DNA from: Agromyces sp. S2-1-8
GTDB lineage: Bacteria > Actinomycetota > Actinomycetes > Actinomycetales > Microbacteriaceae
Length of the DNA: 64,000 bases
NCBI RefSeq assembly: GCF_021129215.1
Contig: NZ_JAJOLP010000001.1
Span: forward strand, 3,100,001-3,164,000
Direction of reading: 5' to 3'
The position numbers and the translations under genes were made by a program. The notes under the pieces are model-generated. The model was given only the letters and a program-made list of their open reading frames with translations. It did not search any database and had not been told where the DNA came from. Of the stretch, positions 34,744-43,213 are shown piece by piece (position 1 is the stretch's first letter; every line of letters begins with the position of its first letter).

Positions 34744-35733
34744 GTGACCTCCGCGAAGCCCGTCGCCCGTGCCCGCACCGCCGCGCGCACGCGTATCGTG
34801 CGCGCCGCCGGGCTCGCGGCCGCGGCCCTGTTCGCCGTGGTCGGGCTCGCGGCGTGCGCCCCGCCCGACGGTCGGGACGCGACGTGGGAGGGCGGCGCGG
34901 CGAACCGTGCGACGCCGACACCCGAGTTCGCGATCCCCGACGCGACGACCGGGTTCGACCCCGGCTTCATCGTCAGCGACGACGCGTTCTACGACAGCGC
35001 AGCGATGTCGGCGGGTGAGATCCAGGCCTTCCTCGAGGGCATCGACTGCCGCCCCGACGGCGATGTGCCGTGCCTCGCCGACTACCGGCAGACGACCACG
35101 ACGCAGCCCGCCGTGGGCGGCGAGCACTGCGCCGCGTACGAGGGCGAGTATCGCGAGCGCGCGTCGGCGATCATCGCGAAGGCCGCGCGGGCGTGCGGCA
35201 TCAGCCCGCGCACACTGCTCGTGCTGCTGCAGAAGGAGCAGTCGCTGCTCACCCGTCCGAGCGCCGACGGGTACCTGCGGGCGACCGGGTACGGCTGTCC
35301 CGACACCGCGGACTGCGACCAGGAGTACTTCGGGTTCTTCAACCAGGTGTACAACGCGGCGTGGCAGTTCCGGCAGTACACCGAGGAGCCGAAGCGCCAG
35401 TACCGCATCGGCAACGTCCGCGTCGCGTTCAATCCCGATGCGGCCTGCGGTGCGGCGAAGGTCGCGATCCGCAACCAGGCGACCGCCAACCTCTACAACT
35501 ACACGCCCTACCAGCCGAGCGACACGACCCTCGCCGATCCCGAGGCGGGCGATGACTGCTCGGCGTTCGGCAACCTCAACTTCTGGCGTCTCTGGCACCG
35601 CTGGTTCGGCGACCCCGAGGCCGAGCGCTATCCCGGCTTCCTGCCGGAGTGCACGCGACTGGTCGGCGGTCACACGTGCCCGCCCGGTCCCACGCTGCCC
35701 GCGCGACCCGCCTCCGACGGCCCCGGCGCCTGA
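34744..35733 (+). CDS. Secreted lipoprotein with actinobacterial domain of unknown function
   Basis: A 329-residue protein with an Ala-rich signal peptide and lipobox GLAAC (Cys38). The mature part reads like a conserved actinobacterial extracellular domain also found in larger secreted proteins: FIVSDDAFYDSAAMSAGEIQAFL, CGISPRTLLVLLQKEQSLLT, YFGFFNQVYNAAWQFRQY and a terminal WRLWHRWFGD. It holds about nine cysteines, probably as disulfides. The KEQ helix after 'RTLLVLLQ' resembles the catalytic-Glu helix of lysozyme-like transglycosylases, so a wall-related role is possible but unproven. The GTG start fits the leaderless -10 upstream. Confidence 0.75.
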   Translation: MTSAKPVARARTAARTRIVRAAGLAAAALFAVVGLAACAPPDGRDATWEGGAANRATPTPEFAIPDATTGFDPGFIVSDDAFYDSAAMSAGEIQAFLEGIDCRPDGDVPCLADYRQTTTTQPAVGGEHCAAYEGEYRERASAIIAKAARACGISPRTLLVLLQKEQSLLTRPSADGYLRATGYGCPDTADCDQEYFGFFNQVYNAAWQFRQYTEEPKRQYRIGNVRVAFNPDAACGAAKVAIRNQATANLYNYTPYQPSDTTLADPEAGDDCSAFGNLNFWRLWHRWFGDPEAERYPGFLPECTRLVGGHTCPPGPTLPARPASDGPGA

Positions 35734-35740
35734 CCGCGCC

Positions 35741-35783
35741 GGCCTCGGGCGCGCCGCTGGTCGCGCCGCGGGGGCGCCCGGCC
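35741..35783. terminator. Imperfect hairpin between the lipoprotein and osmC genes
   Basis: GGCC-TC-GGGCGC (35741-35752) can pair with GCGCCC-GGCC (35774-35783) with a two-base bulge in a 66-bp convergent gap. Plausible shared terminator. Confidence 0.35.
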
Positions 35784-35799
35784 ACCGCACGGCCGCGGC

Positions 35800-36276
35800 T
35801 CAGCCGGCGACGACGACGGTCGGCTCGTGCCGCACCGGGAACGCGACCGAGGCGGCGATGAAGCACTTCTCGGATGCCTCGGCGTGCAGCTCGAGCGCGA
35901 GCTCGCGCATCGAGGCATCCGCCACCACGACCCGTGGCCGCAGGACGACCTCGGTGAACCGGCCGCCACCGCGGCCGTCCTCCTGCATGATCCCAGCCGC
36001 GACGTCGGCATAGCCGCGCACGACGACGCCGTGGTTGGTCGCGACGTGCAGGTACGAGAGCATGTGGCACTGGCTGAGCGCCGCGATGAGGAGATCCTCG
36101 GGGTTCCAGCGTTCGGCATCGCCGTGGAACACCCGATCGCTCGACCCCGCGATCTCGTGCTCCTTGCCCGCGACCCGGACCACGTGGCGCCTGCTGTACG
36201 CGCGGTACCCGCTGGTGCCCGTGCCGCGGTCGCCCTGCCACTCGACCTCGACCTCGTACTCGTGCCGCCCGAGCAT
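35800..36276 (-). CDS. OsmC-family peroxiredoxin-like protein
   Basis: A 158-residue OsmC/Ohr-superfamily protein; members reduce organic hydroperoxides through a Cys pair. The two conserved cysteines are in ALSQCHMLSYLHVA and ASEKCFIAASV. The N-terminal strand-rich part (YEVEVEWQGDRGTGTSGY) is typical of the OsmC (not Ohr) branch. The ATG at 36276 has a GGGAGGAG site. It is divergent from gabT; function is inferred from family only. Confidence 0.9.
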   Translation of the reverse strand: MLGRHEYEVEVEWQGDRGTGTSGYRAYSRRHVVRVAGKEHEIAGSSDRVFHGDAERWNPEDLLIAALSQCHMLSYLHVATNHGVVVRGYADVAAGIMQEDGRGGGRFTEVVLRPRVVVADASMRELALELHAEASEKCFIAASVAFPVRHEPTVVVAG

Positions 36277-36366
36277 GCCGTCTCCTCCCGACTCCTCCTC
36301 CGATTCTGCCGCCTCCACCGGCGGTCCCGACCGCTCCCGGCCTCGAAGCGCGGGGGCCTGCGGCGA

Positions 36367-36372
36367 TATGGT
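36367..36372 (+). promoter_or_regulatory. -10 element upstream of gabT
   Basis: TATGGT at 36367-36372 is followed by a GGAGG ribosome-binding site at 36373-36377 and the ATG at 36382. The implied start site falls at or just before the ATG, so either the -10 match is fortuitous or the ribosome-binding site is used only by longer transcripts. Confidence 0.3.
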
Positions 36373-36381
36373 GGAGGCACC

Positions 36382-37758
36382 ATGACTGACTCCCAGATGC
36401 CCGCCCAGACCGCAGCCGCGCCGGTGTACACCGTGCCGCAGGAGCGCAAGATCGTCACCGCCGTTCCCGGCCCCAAGTCGCAGGAGCTGCAGGCCCGTCG
36501 CGCGAACGTCGTCTCGGCCGGCGTGTCGAGCGCACTGCCCGTCTTCATCGAGCGTGCGAACGGCGCGATCCTCGTCGACGTCGACGGCAACCGGTTCCTC
36601 GACTTCGGCGCCGGCATCGGCGTCACGACGATCGGCCACACGGAGGAGCGCGTCGTCGCCGCGGCCGCCGCACAGCTGCAGGACGTCATCCACACGCTCT
36701 TCACCGTCACGCCCTACGAGGAGTACGTGCGCGTGGCCGAGCTGCTGGCCGAGCACACGCCCGGCAACTGGGCGAAGAAGTCGGTGCTCGTGAACTCGGG
36801 CGCCGAGGCCGTCGAGAACGGCGTGAAGATCGCCCGCAAGCACACCGGTCGCCGCGCCGTCGCGGTGCTCGACCACGCGTACCACGGCCGAACGAACCTC
36901 ACGATGGCGATGAACTACAAGGCCATGCCGTACGGTGCGGGCTTCGGCCCCTTCGCCGGCGACGTCTACCACGCGCCGGGCTCGTACCCCTACCGAGACG
37001 GCCTCTCGGGCGCCGACGCGGCCGCCCGCACCATCGGCTATCTCGAGAAGGTCGTCGGCGCCGCCGACCTCGCCTGCCTCGTGGTCGAACCGATCCAGGG
37101 CGAAGGCGGATTCATGGTGCCGGCCGAGGGCTTCCTGCCGACGCTGCAGGCGTGGTGCGCCGAGCACGGCGTCGTCATGATCGCTGACGAGATCCAGTCG
37201 GGCATGGCCCGCACCGGCCGCTACTACGCGAGCGAGCACTTCGGGTGGGAGCCCGACCTCGTCCTCAGCGCGAAGGGCATCGCGGGCGGCCTCCCGCTCG
37301 CGGCGGTCACCGGCCGGGCCGAGATCATGGATGCCTCCCACCCCGGCGGCCTCGGCGGCACGTTCGGCGGCAACCCCGTGGCGTGCGCGGCGGCGATCGC
37401 GGTCTTCGAGGCGATCGAGGAGAACGACCTGCTCGCCGAGGGCCGCCGCATCGAGGCGACGCTCATGTCGGGGCTCGAGCGGCTGCAGCAGCGCTACGAC
37501 ACGATCGGCGACATCCGCGGCAAGGGCGCGATGATCGCGATCGAGCTCGTCGAGCCCGGCACCCGCGACACGTCGAAGCGTCCGAACCCCGAGGCGGTCG
37601 CGTCGCTCGTCGCCTACGCCGCGCAGCAGGGCGTCCTGTTCCTCAGCGCCGGCACGTACGGCAACGTGCTGCGATTCCTGCCCAGCCTCGCCATGAGCGA
37701 CGAGCTCATCGAAGACGGCCTGCGCGTGCTCGACGACGGCCTCGCGGCCCTCGGCTGA
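36382..37758 (+). CDS. gabT: 4-aminobutyrate--2-oxoglutarate transaminase
   Basis: A 458-residue class III PLP aminotransferase that converts GABA to succinate semialdehyde. N-terminal RFLDFGAGIGVTTIGH, phosphate-binding NSGAEAVENGVKIAR, DEIQSGMARTGRYYASEHFG (PLP-ring Asp) and Schiff-base Lys298 in LVLSAKGIAGGLPLAAV match GabT. The start is the ATG at 36382 with GGAGG. An asparaginase gene follows after 4 bp, then the polyamine-type transporter on the other strand, so polyamine to GABA to succinate is a plausible local pathway. Confidence 0.93.
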   Translation: MTDSQMPAQTAAAPVYTVPQERKIVTAVPGPKSQELQARRANVVSAGVSSALPVFIERANGAILVDVDGNRFLDFGAGIGVTTIGHTEERVVAAAAAQLQDVIHTLFTVTPYEEYVRVAELLAEHTPGNWAKKSVLVNSGAEAVENGVKIARKHTGRRAVAVLDHAYHGRTNLTMAMNYKAMPYGAGFGPFAGDVYHAPGSYPYRDGLSGADAAARTIGYLEKVVGAADLACLVVEPIQGEGGFMVPAEGFLPTLQAWCAEHGVVMIADEIQSGMARTGRYYASEHFGWEPDLVLSAKGIAGGLPLAAVTGRAEIMDASHPGGLGGTFGGNPVACAAAIAVFEAIEENDLLAEGRRIEATLMSGLERLQQRYDTIGDIRGKGAMIAIELVEPGTRDTSKRPNPEAVASLVAYAAQQGVLFLSAGTYGNVLRFLPSLAMSDELIEDGLRVLDDGLAALG

Positions 37759-37762
37759 GCCC

Positions 37763-38752
37763 GTGTCCGGTACCTTCTCCGTCGCCGATTCCGTCCAGCT
37801 CGCCGTGGTCGAACGCAGTGGTTTCATCGAGTCCCGGCACGCCGGCTCCGCCGTCGTGCTCTCCCCAGAAGGCGAGGTCGTGCGCTCGCTCGGCGACGTC
37901 GCGACCCCCGTCTTCCCTCGCTCGGCGATGAAGCCGTTCCAGGCCGTCGCCGTGATGACGTCGGGCGTCGCGCTCCGCGGCGAGGACGCGGCGATCGCGA
38001 TGGCCAGCCACTCCGGCACGGCCGCGCACGTCGCCCTCGTCGAGGGTCTGCTCGCCCGTGCCGGCATCCCCGAGTCGTCGCTCGGCTGCCCGCCCGCCAT
38101 GCCGGGCGACCGCGTCGCCCGCGACGAGCTCATCCGCCGCGGCTCGCCGAAGCGTCGCGGCTACATGACCTGTTCGGGCAAGCACGCCGCCATGCTGCTG
38201 GCATGCGCGGCGAACGAGTGGCCGCCGGGCGGCTACCTCGACCCCGAGCATCCGTTGCAGAAGCGCATCCTCGACGTGCTCGAACGCCTCACGGGCGAAC
38301 GGCCGGCTGCGACCGCGATCGACGGGTGCGGAGCCCCCGTGCACGCGGTGAGCCTCACGGGGCTCGCCCGCGGGGTCCACAAGATCACGACCGCCCAGGC
38401 CGGATCGCCGTTCGCGCTGTACCGCGAATCCGCGGCGCTCACCGCCGCGGCGCGCGAGCACGGCTGGGCCGTGGCCGGCCCGGGCCAGCCCGACACGGTC
38501 GCGATCGAGCGCCTCGGCGTGTTCGCGAAGTTCGGCGCCGAGGGCGTCATGATCATGTCGGCCCCCGACGGCACGACGACCGCCGTCAAGGTGCTCGACG
38601 GCTCGAACCGCGCGTCGACGATCATCGCACTGCGGCTGCTCGCCGCTGCGGGCGCGGTCGACGACGCCGCGATCGACGACGTGCAGACCGAGCTCGACCT
38701 CTGGGTCATGGGCGGCGAGCGGCGCGTCGGCGAGGTCCGCGCGACCGTCTGA
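37763..38752 (+). CDS. Asparaginase II family protein
   Basis: A 329-residue member of the 'thermolabile' Rhizobium-type asparaginase family (unrelated to E. coli AnsA/B). Conserved segments are VERSGFIESRHAGSAVVL, FPRSAMKPFQA, SHSGTAAHVALVEGLL, MTCSGKHAAMLLA and DGCGAPVHAVSL. It would hydrolyse asparagine to aspartate and ammonia. The GTG start at 37763 is 4 bp after the gabT stop, so both are co-transcribed. No signal peptide. Confidence 0.9.
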   Translation: MSGTFSVADSVQLAVVERSGFIESRHAGSAVVLSPEGEVVRSLGDVATPVFPRSAMKPFQAVAVMTSGVALRGEDAAIAMASHSGTAAHVALVEGLLARAGIPESSLGCPPAMPGDRVARDELIRRGSPKRRGYMTCSGKHAAMLLACAANEWPPGGYLDPEHPLQKRILDVLERLTGERPAATAIDGCGAPVHAVSLTGLARGVHKITTAQAGSPFALYRESAALTAAAREHGWAVAGPGQPDTVAIERLGVFAKFGAEGVMIMSAPDGTTTAVKVLDGSNRASTIIALRLLAAAGAVDDAAIDDVQTELDLWVMGGERRVGEVRATV

Positions 38753-38775
38753 GCCGCGGCGCGCCGCGCGCACGA

Positions 38776-38826
38776 CGAACGGGGATGCCTCGGCCGGATC
38801 CATCCCGCCGAGGCATCCCTCGTTCG
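38776..38826. terminator. Bidirectional hairpin between the asparaginase and potC-like genes
   Basis: Arms 38776-38794 and 38807-38826 (core GGGATGCCTCGGC and complement) pair with a single bulge in the 117-bp convergent gap. It is another member of the GGATGCCTC hairpin set. Confidence 0.65.
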
Positions 38827-38869
38827 TTGCTGCCGCGCCGCCGGCGACCGGCGGCGCAGCAGCCGGTCG

Positions 38870-39772
38870 TCAGCCCAGCCTGGCGAGACGCTTCTGGCGC
38901 GCCGCCCGGGAGACCTGGGCGCCGACCACGAGCACGAGGGCGATGATGAACACCGCCGACGCGATGACGTTCGCCTCCGCAGGGATGCCGCGCGCCGCCG
39001 AGATGTAGATGTACTTCGGGAACGTCGACACCGAACCGGAGTTGAAGTTCGTGATGATGAAGTCGTCGAAGCTCAGCGCGAACGACAGCAGTGCGGCCGC
39101 CGCGATGCCCGGCATGAGGAGCGGGAAGGTGACCCGCCAGAACACCTGTGCGGGCGAACCGTAGAGGTCTCGACCGGCCTCTTCGAGGGCCGGGTCGAGG
39201 CTCGCCACGCGGGCCTTCACCGTCACCACGACGAAGCTGATGCAGAACATCGTGTGCGCCAGGATGATCGTCGTCATGTCCTTCGCCACCCCGGCCGCGA
39301 GGAACTGGGCGGCGAGGCCGGCACCGAGCACGACCTCGGGGGTCGCCATCGGCAGGAACAGCAGCAGGCTGATCGCCGAGCGTGCCCGGAACCGGTAGCG
39401 CACGATCGCGATGGCGATCATCGTGCCGAGCACCGTCGCGGCGACCGTCGCGACGAGGCCGATCACGATGCTGTTCGCGAAGGCCTCGCACACCGCGCCG
39501 CCCTCGACGTTGCAGACGTTGATCCACTTGTCGAAGGTGAAGCCGCGCCACGAGATGTTCGACTTGATCGAGTCGTTGAAGCTGAACACGAACGTGTACG
39601 CGATCGGGATCAGCAGGAACACGAAGGCGATGACCGTGTAGACCGGCAGCAGCCAGTCGCCGAGCCCGAGCCGGCGCGGGCGGACCCGGCCGCCGGCCGG
39701 CTTGTTCGCGTCGAGCTGCTCGTTCTCGCTGAGCCCGCCGAGGACGGCGGCCGCCTGGACTTCTCCGCTCAC
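38870..39772 (-). CDS. potC: Spermidine/putrescine-type ABC transporter permease (PotC-like)
   Basis: A 300-residue permease with about six helices and the BPD inner-membrane EAA loop (SLDPALEEAGRDLYGSPAQVFWRVTFPLLMPGI). SFDDFIITNFNSG near the C-terminus is typical of PotC/PotI. The start GTG at 39772 overlaps the potB stop (GTGA). It has an extra N-terminal tail of about 35 residues rich in Ala, Glu and Pro. Part of a four-gene import operon. Confidence 0.92.
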   Translation of the reverse strand: MSGEVQAAAVLGGLSENEQLDANKPAGGRVRPRRLGLGDWLLPVYTVIAFVFLLIPIAYTFVFSFNDSIKSNISWRGFTFDKWINVCNVEGGAVCEAFANSIVIGLVATVAATVLGTMIAIAIVRYRFRARSAISLLLFLPMATPEVVLGAGLAAQFLAAGVAKDMTTIILAHTMFCISFVVVTVKARVASLDPALEEAGRDLYGSPAQVFWRVTFPLLMPGIAAAALLSFALSFDDFIITNFNSGSVSTFPKYIYISAARGIPAEANVIASAVFIIALVLVVGAQVSRAARQKRLARLG

Positions 39773-40680
39773 AGCAGGTCCTCCGTCCCAGAGCGCTTCA
39801 CGTAGATGCCGACGAGCACGAGGATCGCCGCCATGAGGATGATCGACAACGCCGCCGCTGCCGGATAGTTGAGCAGCACGAGGAAGTTCGCCTCGATCAC
39901 GTTGCCCATCATCTGGGTGTCTGGACCGCCGAGGAAGTCGCGGCTCGCGTTCACGTAGTCGCCCGCGGCGGGGATGAAGGTGAGCAGCGTGCCCGCGACG
40001 ATGCCGGGCATCGACAGCGGGATGGTGACCTTGCGGAACACGTGGAACGGGTTCGCGTACAGGTCGCTGCCCGCCTCGAGGTACCGCACGTCGAGGCGCT
40101 CGAGCGTGGTGTACAGCGGCAGCGTCATGAACGGGATGAAGTTGTACGTCAGACCGAAGATCACGGCGAACGGCGTGCCCGTGAAGTGGGCGTCGGGGGC
40201 CATCAGCGACAGGGCCTTGAGCGAGGTGATGATGAACGACTCGTCCGACAGGATCTGCTTCCATGCGAGCGTGCGCAGCAGGAAGCTGATGAAGAACGGG
40301 GCGATCACGAGCACGAGCATGAGGCTCTGCAGGAGCGGCCAGCGGCGCGCCTTGACGCCGATGAAGTACGCCAGCGGGTAGCTGATCACGAGCGCCGCGA
40401 TCGTGGCGACGAGCGCGTAGCCGAACGAACGCAGGATGTGCGGCCAGTACAGGGTGACGACGTCGACGTAGTTCTGCCAGTTGAAGGCGTAGTCGTAGAC
40501 GCCGATGTCGCCGAACTCGCTCGGCGCCTGCAGCGAGGTGAGGATGAGCGAGACCAGCGGGGTCAGGAAGAACAGCACCAGGTAGGCGATGCCGGGCAGC
40601 AGCAGGAACAGCGCGATGGGGCTGCGCTTTCGCTGTGCCTGCGGCTGCGCCTCGGCGGTCGAGAACGCTGCGAAGGCCAT
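39769..40680 (-). CDS. potB: Spermidine/putrescine-type ABC transporter permease (PotB-like)
   Basis: A 303-residue permease with about six helices; LLPGIAYLVLFFLTPLVSLILTSL is helix 1 and YLEAGSDLYANPFHVFRKVTIPLSMPGIVAG is the EAA loop that contacts the ATPase. GLTYNFIPFMTLPLYTTLERLD is characteristic of PotB/PotH. It begins 1 bp before the ATPase stop is passed and overlaps potC, so the operon is tightly coupled. Confidence 0.92.
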   Translation of the reverse strand: MAFAAFSTAEAQPQAQRKRSPIALFLLLPGIAYLVLFFLTPLVSLILTSLQAPSEFGDIGVYDYAFNWQNYVDVVTLYWPHILRSFGYALVATIAALVISYPLAYFIGVKARRWPLLQSLMLVLVIAPFFISFLLRTLAWKQILSDESFIITSLKALSLMAPDAHFTGTPFAVIFGLTYNFIPFMTLPLYTTLERLDVRYLEAGSDLYANPFHVFRKVTIPLSMPGIVAGTLLTFIPAAGDYVNASRDFLGGPDTQMMGNVIEANFLVLLNYPAAAALSIILMAAILVLVGIYVKRSGTEDLL

Positions 40681-40681
40681 G

Positions 40682-41878
40682 TCAGTGCTCCTCGAGCTCC
40701 GAGACGAGCGCCTCGCGGTGCAGCGCGGCGAGCGAGGTCGTCGACGCGTCGTCCTGGAAGCGGGTCTCGTCGGGGCCGTCTTCGAGGCCGAAGCCGTGCT
40801 CGACGGCCCAGCTGATCCACACCTCGCTGCCGAGGCCGGCTACGGGCCCGAAGCCGATGTTCTGGGCGAACACCATGACCGTGCCGTGGCCCGGGATCTC
40901 GACGAGGTACTGGGTGCTCACACCCGAGAACGACACGTCCACGACACGACCGGGAGCGAGGACGTTGCGGTTCGCGTCGGCGGCGGGCGCCTCCCGGTGC
41001 AGCGAGACCTTCTCAGGCCGGACGCCGACCGTGACCTCGCCCTGATGGCGCTGCGCGCGAGCCGCGGGCACGACGATGCGCGCCCCGGCCGACTCGACGG
41101 TGATCGCGTCGGCGGTCGTCGAGACGACCTGGCCGGTGAACAGGTTCGACTGACCGAGGAAGTTCGCGACGAACGCCGTGCGAGGCAGTTCGTAGAGCTC
41201 CTCGGGAGCGCCCATCTGCTCGATCGCGCCCTTGTTCATGACCGCGACGGTGTCGGCCATGGTCATGGCCTCCTCCTGGTCGTGGGTCACGTGGAGGAAG
41301 GTGAGGCCCACCTCCTCCTGGATGGCCTTGAGCTCGAGCTGCATCTGGCGGCGCAGCTTGAGGTCGAGTGCGCCGAGCGGCTCGTCGAGCAGCAACAGCG
41401 CCGGGCGGTTCACGATCGCACGGGCGAGCGCGACGCGCTGCTGCTGACCGCCCGAGAGCTGCTGGGGCTTGCGTTGCGCGATGTGATCGAGCTCGACGAG
41501 CTTCAGCGCTTCGTGGGCCTTCGCCATCGGGTCGGCGATCTTGCGGCGCTTGAGCCCGAACGCGACGTTCTCGATGATCGTCATGTGCGGGAAGAGCGCG
41601 TAGCTCTGGAAGACCGTGTTCACGGGGCGCTCGTGCGCCCGCGTGCTCGTGACATCGCTGCCGCCGATGAGGATGCGGCCCTGCGTCGGCTCCTCGAGGC
41701 CGGCGACGAGTCGGAGCGTCGTCGTCTTGCCGCAGCCCGACGGACCGAGCAGGGCGAAGAACGAGCCGGCGGGGATCTTCAGGTCGAGGTTCTCGATGGC
41801 CGTGAAGCCGGGGAACCGCTTCTGGATGCCGACGAGTTCGAGGTCGGCCCCGCGTTCGGCGAATTCTCGGATCGCCAT
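40682..41878 (-). CDS. potA: Spermidine/putrescine-type ABC transporter ATPase (PotA-like)
   Basis: A 398-residue ATPase: Walker [15 protein letters not shown]-loop [19 protein letters not shown], signature [17 protein letters not shown], Walker [18 protein letters not shown]-loop [13 protein letters not shown]. The C-terminal TOBE domain ([16 protein letters not shown]) continues into an unusually long tail of about 40 residues, rich in acidic and Ala residues. The ATG at 41878 lies 2 bp after the binding-protein stop. Confidence 0.94.
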   Translation of the reverse strand: MAIREFAERGADLELVGIQKRFPGFTAIENLDLKIPAGSFFALLGPSGCGKTTTLRLVAGLEEPTQGRILIGGSDVTSTRAHERPVNTVFQSYALFPHMTIIENVAFGLKRRKIADPMAKAHEALKLVELDHIAQRKPQQLSGGQQQRVALARAIVNRPALLLLDEPLGALDLKLRRQMQLELKAIQEEVGLTFLHVTHDQEEAMTMADTVAVMNKGAIEQMGAPEELYELPRTAFVANFLGQSNLFTGQVVSTTADAITVESAGARIVVPAARAQRHQGEVTVGVRPEKVSLHREAPAADANRNVLAPGRVVDVSFSGVSTQYLVEIPGHGTVMVFAQNIGFGPVAGLGSEVWISWAVEHGFGLEDGPDETRFQDDASTTSLAALHREALVSELEEH

Positions 41879-41880
41879 CG

Positions 41881-43095
41881 TCACGACCCCAGCAGGATGC
41901 TCTGGAACTCGGCCTGGTACTTCTGCTCCTCGGCACCCGACAGCGAGCGGAAGATGTGCGCCTGCTGCAGCGTCTCCTCGTTCGGGAAGATGAGCTGGTT
42001 CTCGGCGAGTTCGGGGTCGATCGCGGCGGCGGCCTCCTTCGCGCCGACGACCGGCGTGATGTAGTTCACCCACGCGGCGACCTCGGCGGCGACCTCGGGC
42101 TCGTAGTAGTAGTTGATGAGCGTCTCGGCGTTCGTCTTGCGGGGCGACCCGATCGGCACGAGGAAGTTGTCGTTCCACAGCGTGCCGCCGGCCGACGGGA
42201 GGGCGAACTCCCACTTGTCGCCGGCCTCGGCGTTGATCACGGTGATGTCGCCCGACCACACGATGGCGGCGAGGGTGTCCTCGCTCTTCAGGTCCTCGAG
42301 GTACGAGTTGCCCTTGATGTTGCGGACCTGGCCGTTCTCGACCTGCTCGCGCAGGATCTCGATGGCGGCGGTGTACTCGTCGTCGCCCCAGTCGCCGGCG
42401 ATGTCGGTGCCGTTCTCGAGCATGATGCAACCCATCGTGTCGCGCATCTCGGAGAGCACGCCGATGCGGCCCTTGAGCGACGGGTCCCACAGGTCGGACA
42501 CGCTCGTGAGCCCGCCGGGGATCGCCTCCTTGTTCCAGGCGATGCCGGCGAAGCCGCCCTGCCAGGGCACGGTGAACTCGCGGCCCTTGTCGAAGTCGGG
42601 GTCGCGGAGCGCCGGGTTGAGGTTCGCGAGGTTCGGGATGTTCGCGTGGTCGAGCGCCTGGGTGTAGCCGAGGCGGATCCATCGGGCGGCCATCCAGTCG
42701 GTGAGCACCGCGAGGTCGGCGTCGATGTCCTGGCCGAGCGCGAGCTGGTCCTTCACCTTGCCGTAGTAGGTGTTGTTGTCGTCGACGGCGACGTCGTAGT
42801 TGACCTCGATGCCCGTCTGCTCGGTGAACGCCTGGAGCGTCGGGTAGTTGCCCGCGTCGTCTTCGTCGATGTACGCGGCCCAGTTGGCCCAGTTGAGGGT
42901 CTTGTCCGTCTCCGACTTGTCGGCGGCGGGAGTCGGCTTCGCCTTGCCGCCGCCGGTCGAACAGGCGGCGAGCGCGAGGGCGGTCGCGCCGGCGCCGGCG
43001 CCGGCGAGGAGGGTTCGGCGATTCAGCTGCGACTGGCGCGCCTTCGCGATCAGTGCACGGATCATCGGGTCTTGAGGCAGGGGCCGAGAGCTCAC
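41881..43095 (-). CDS. potD: Polyamine-type ABC transporter substrate-binding lipoprotein (PotD-like)
   Basis: A 404-residue extracellular solute-binding protein. The N-terminus combines a twin-arginine motif [12 protein letters not shown] with a lipobox LALAAC, so it is probably a Tat-exported lipoprotein. The mature part shows the PotD/PotF pattern [41 protein letters not shown] and [15 protein letters not shown]. The GTG at 43095 is preferred because GGAG precedes it; an ATG at 43107 has no such site. It is first in the potDABC order. The ligand is likely putrescine or spermidine. Confidence 0.9.
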   Translation of the reverse strand: MSSRPLPQDPMIRALIAKARQSQLNRRTLLAGAGAGATALALAACSTGGGKAKPTPAADKSETDKTLNWANWAAYIDEDDAGNYPTLQAFTEQTGIEVNYDVAVDDNNTYYGKVKDQLALGQDIDADLAVLTDWMAARWIRLGYTQALDHANIPNLANLNPALRDPDFDKGREFTVPWQGGFAGIAWNKEAIPGGLTSVSDLWDPSLKGRIGVLSEMRDTMGCIMLENGTDIAGDWGDDEYTAAIEILREQVENGQVRNIKGNSYLEDLKSEDTLAAIVWSGDITVINAEAGDKWEFALPSAGGTLWNDNFLVPIGSPRKTNAETLINYYYEPEVAAEVAAWVNYITPVVGAKEAAAAIDPELAENQLIFPNEETLQQAHIFRSLSGAEEQKYQAEFQSILLGS

Positions 43096-43195
43096 GGGGG
43101 ACTCCATTTCGGTGGCAAGCGCATACGGGGTGGGATGATCCTGACACAGGGTGCACCGGTTGTGCAGTACATGGTGTCCGAATCGTTAATTTCTG

Positions 43196-43205
43196 AGAAC
43201 GTTCT
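43196..43205. promoter_or_regulatory. Short palindrome upstream of the pot operon
   Basis: AGAACGTTCT is a perfect 10-bp palindrome preceded by TTCTGAGAA, itself symmetric, in the 118-bp gap upstream of the potD-like gene and downstream of the ATPase gene's stop. It could be an operator for polyamine uptake. The region is AT-rich compared with its surroundings. I could not identify a convincing -10/-35 pair. Confidence 0.3.
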
Positions 43206-43213
43206 GCACGGAA

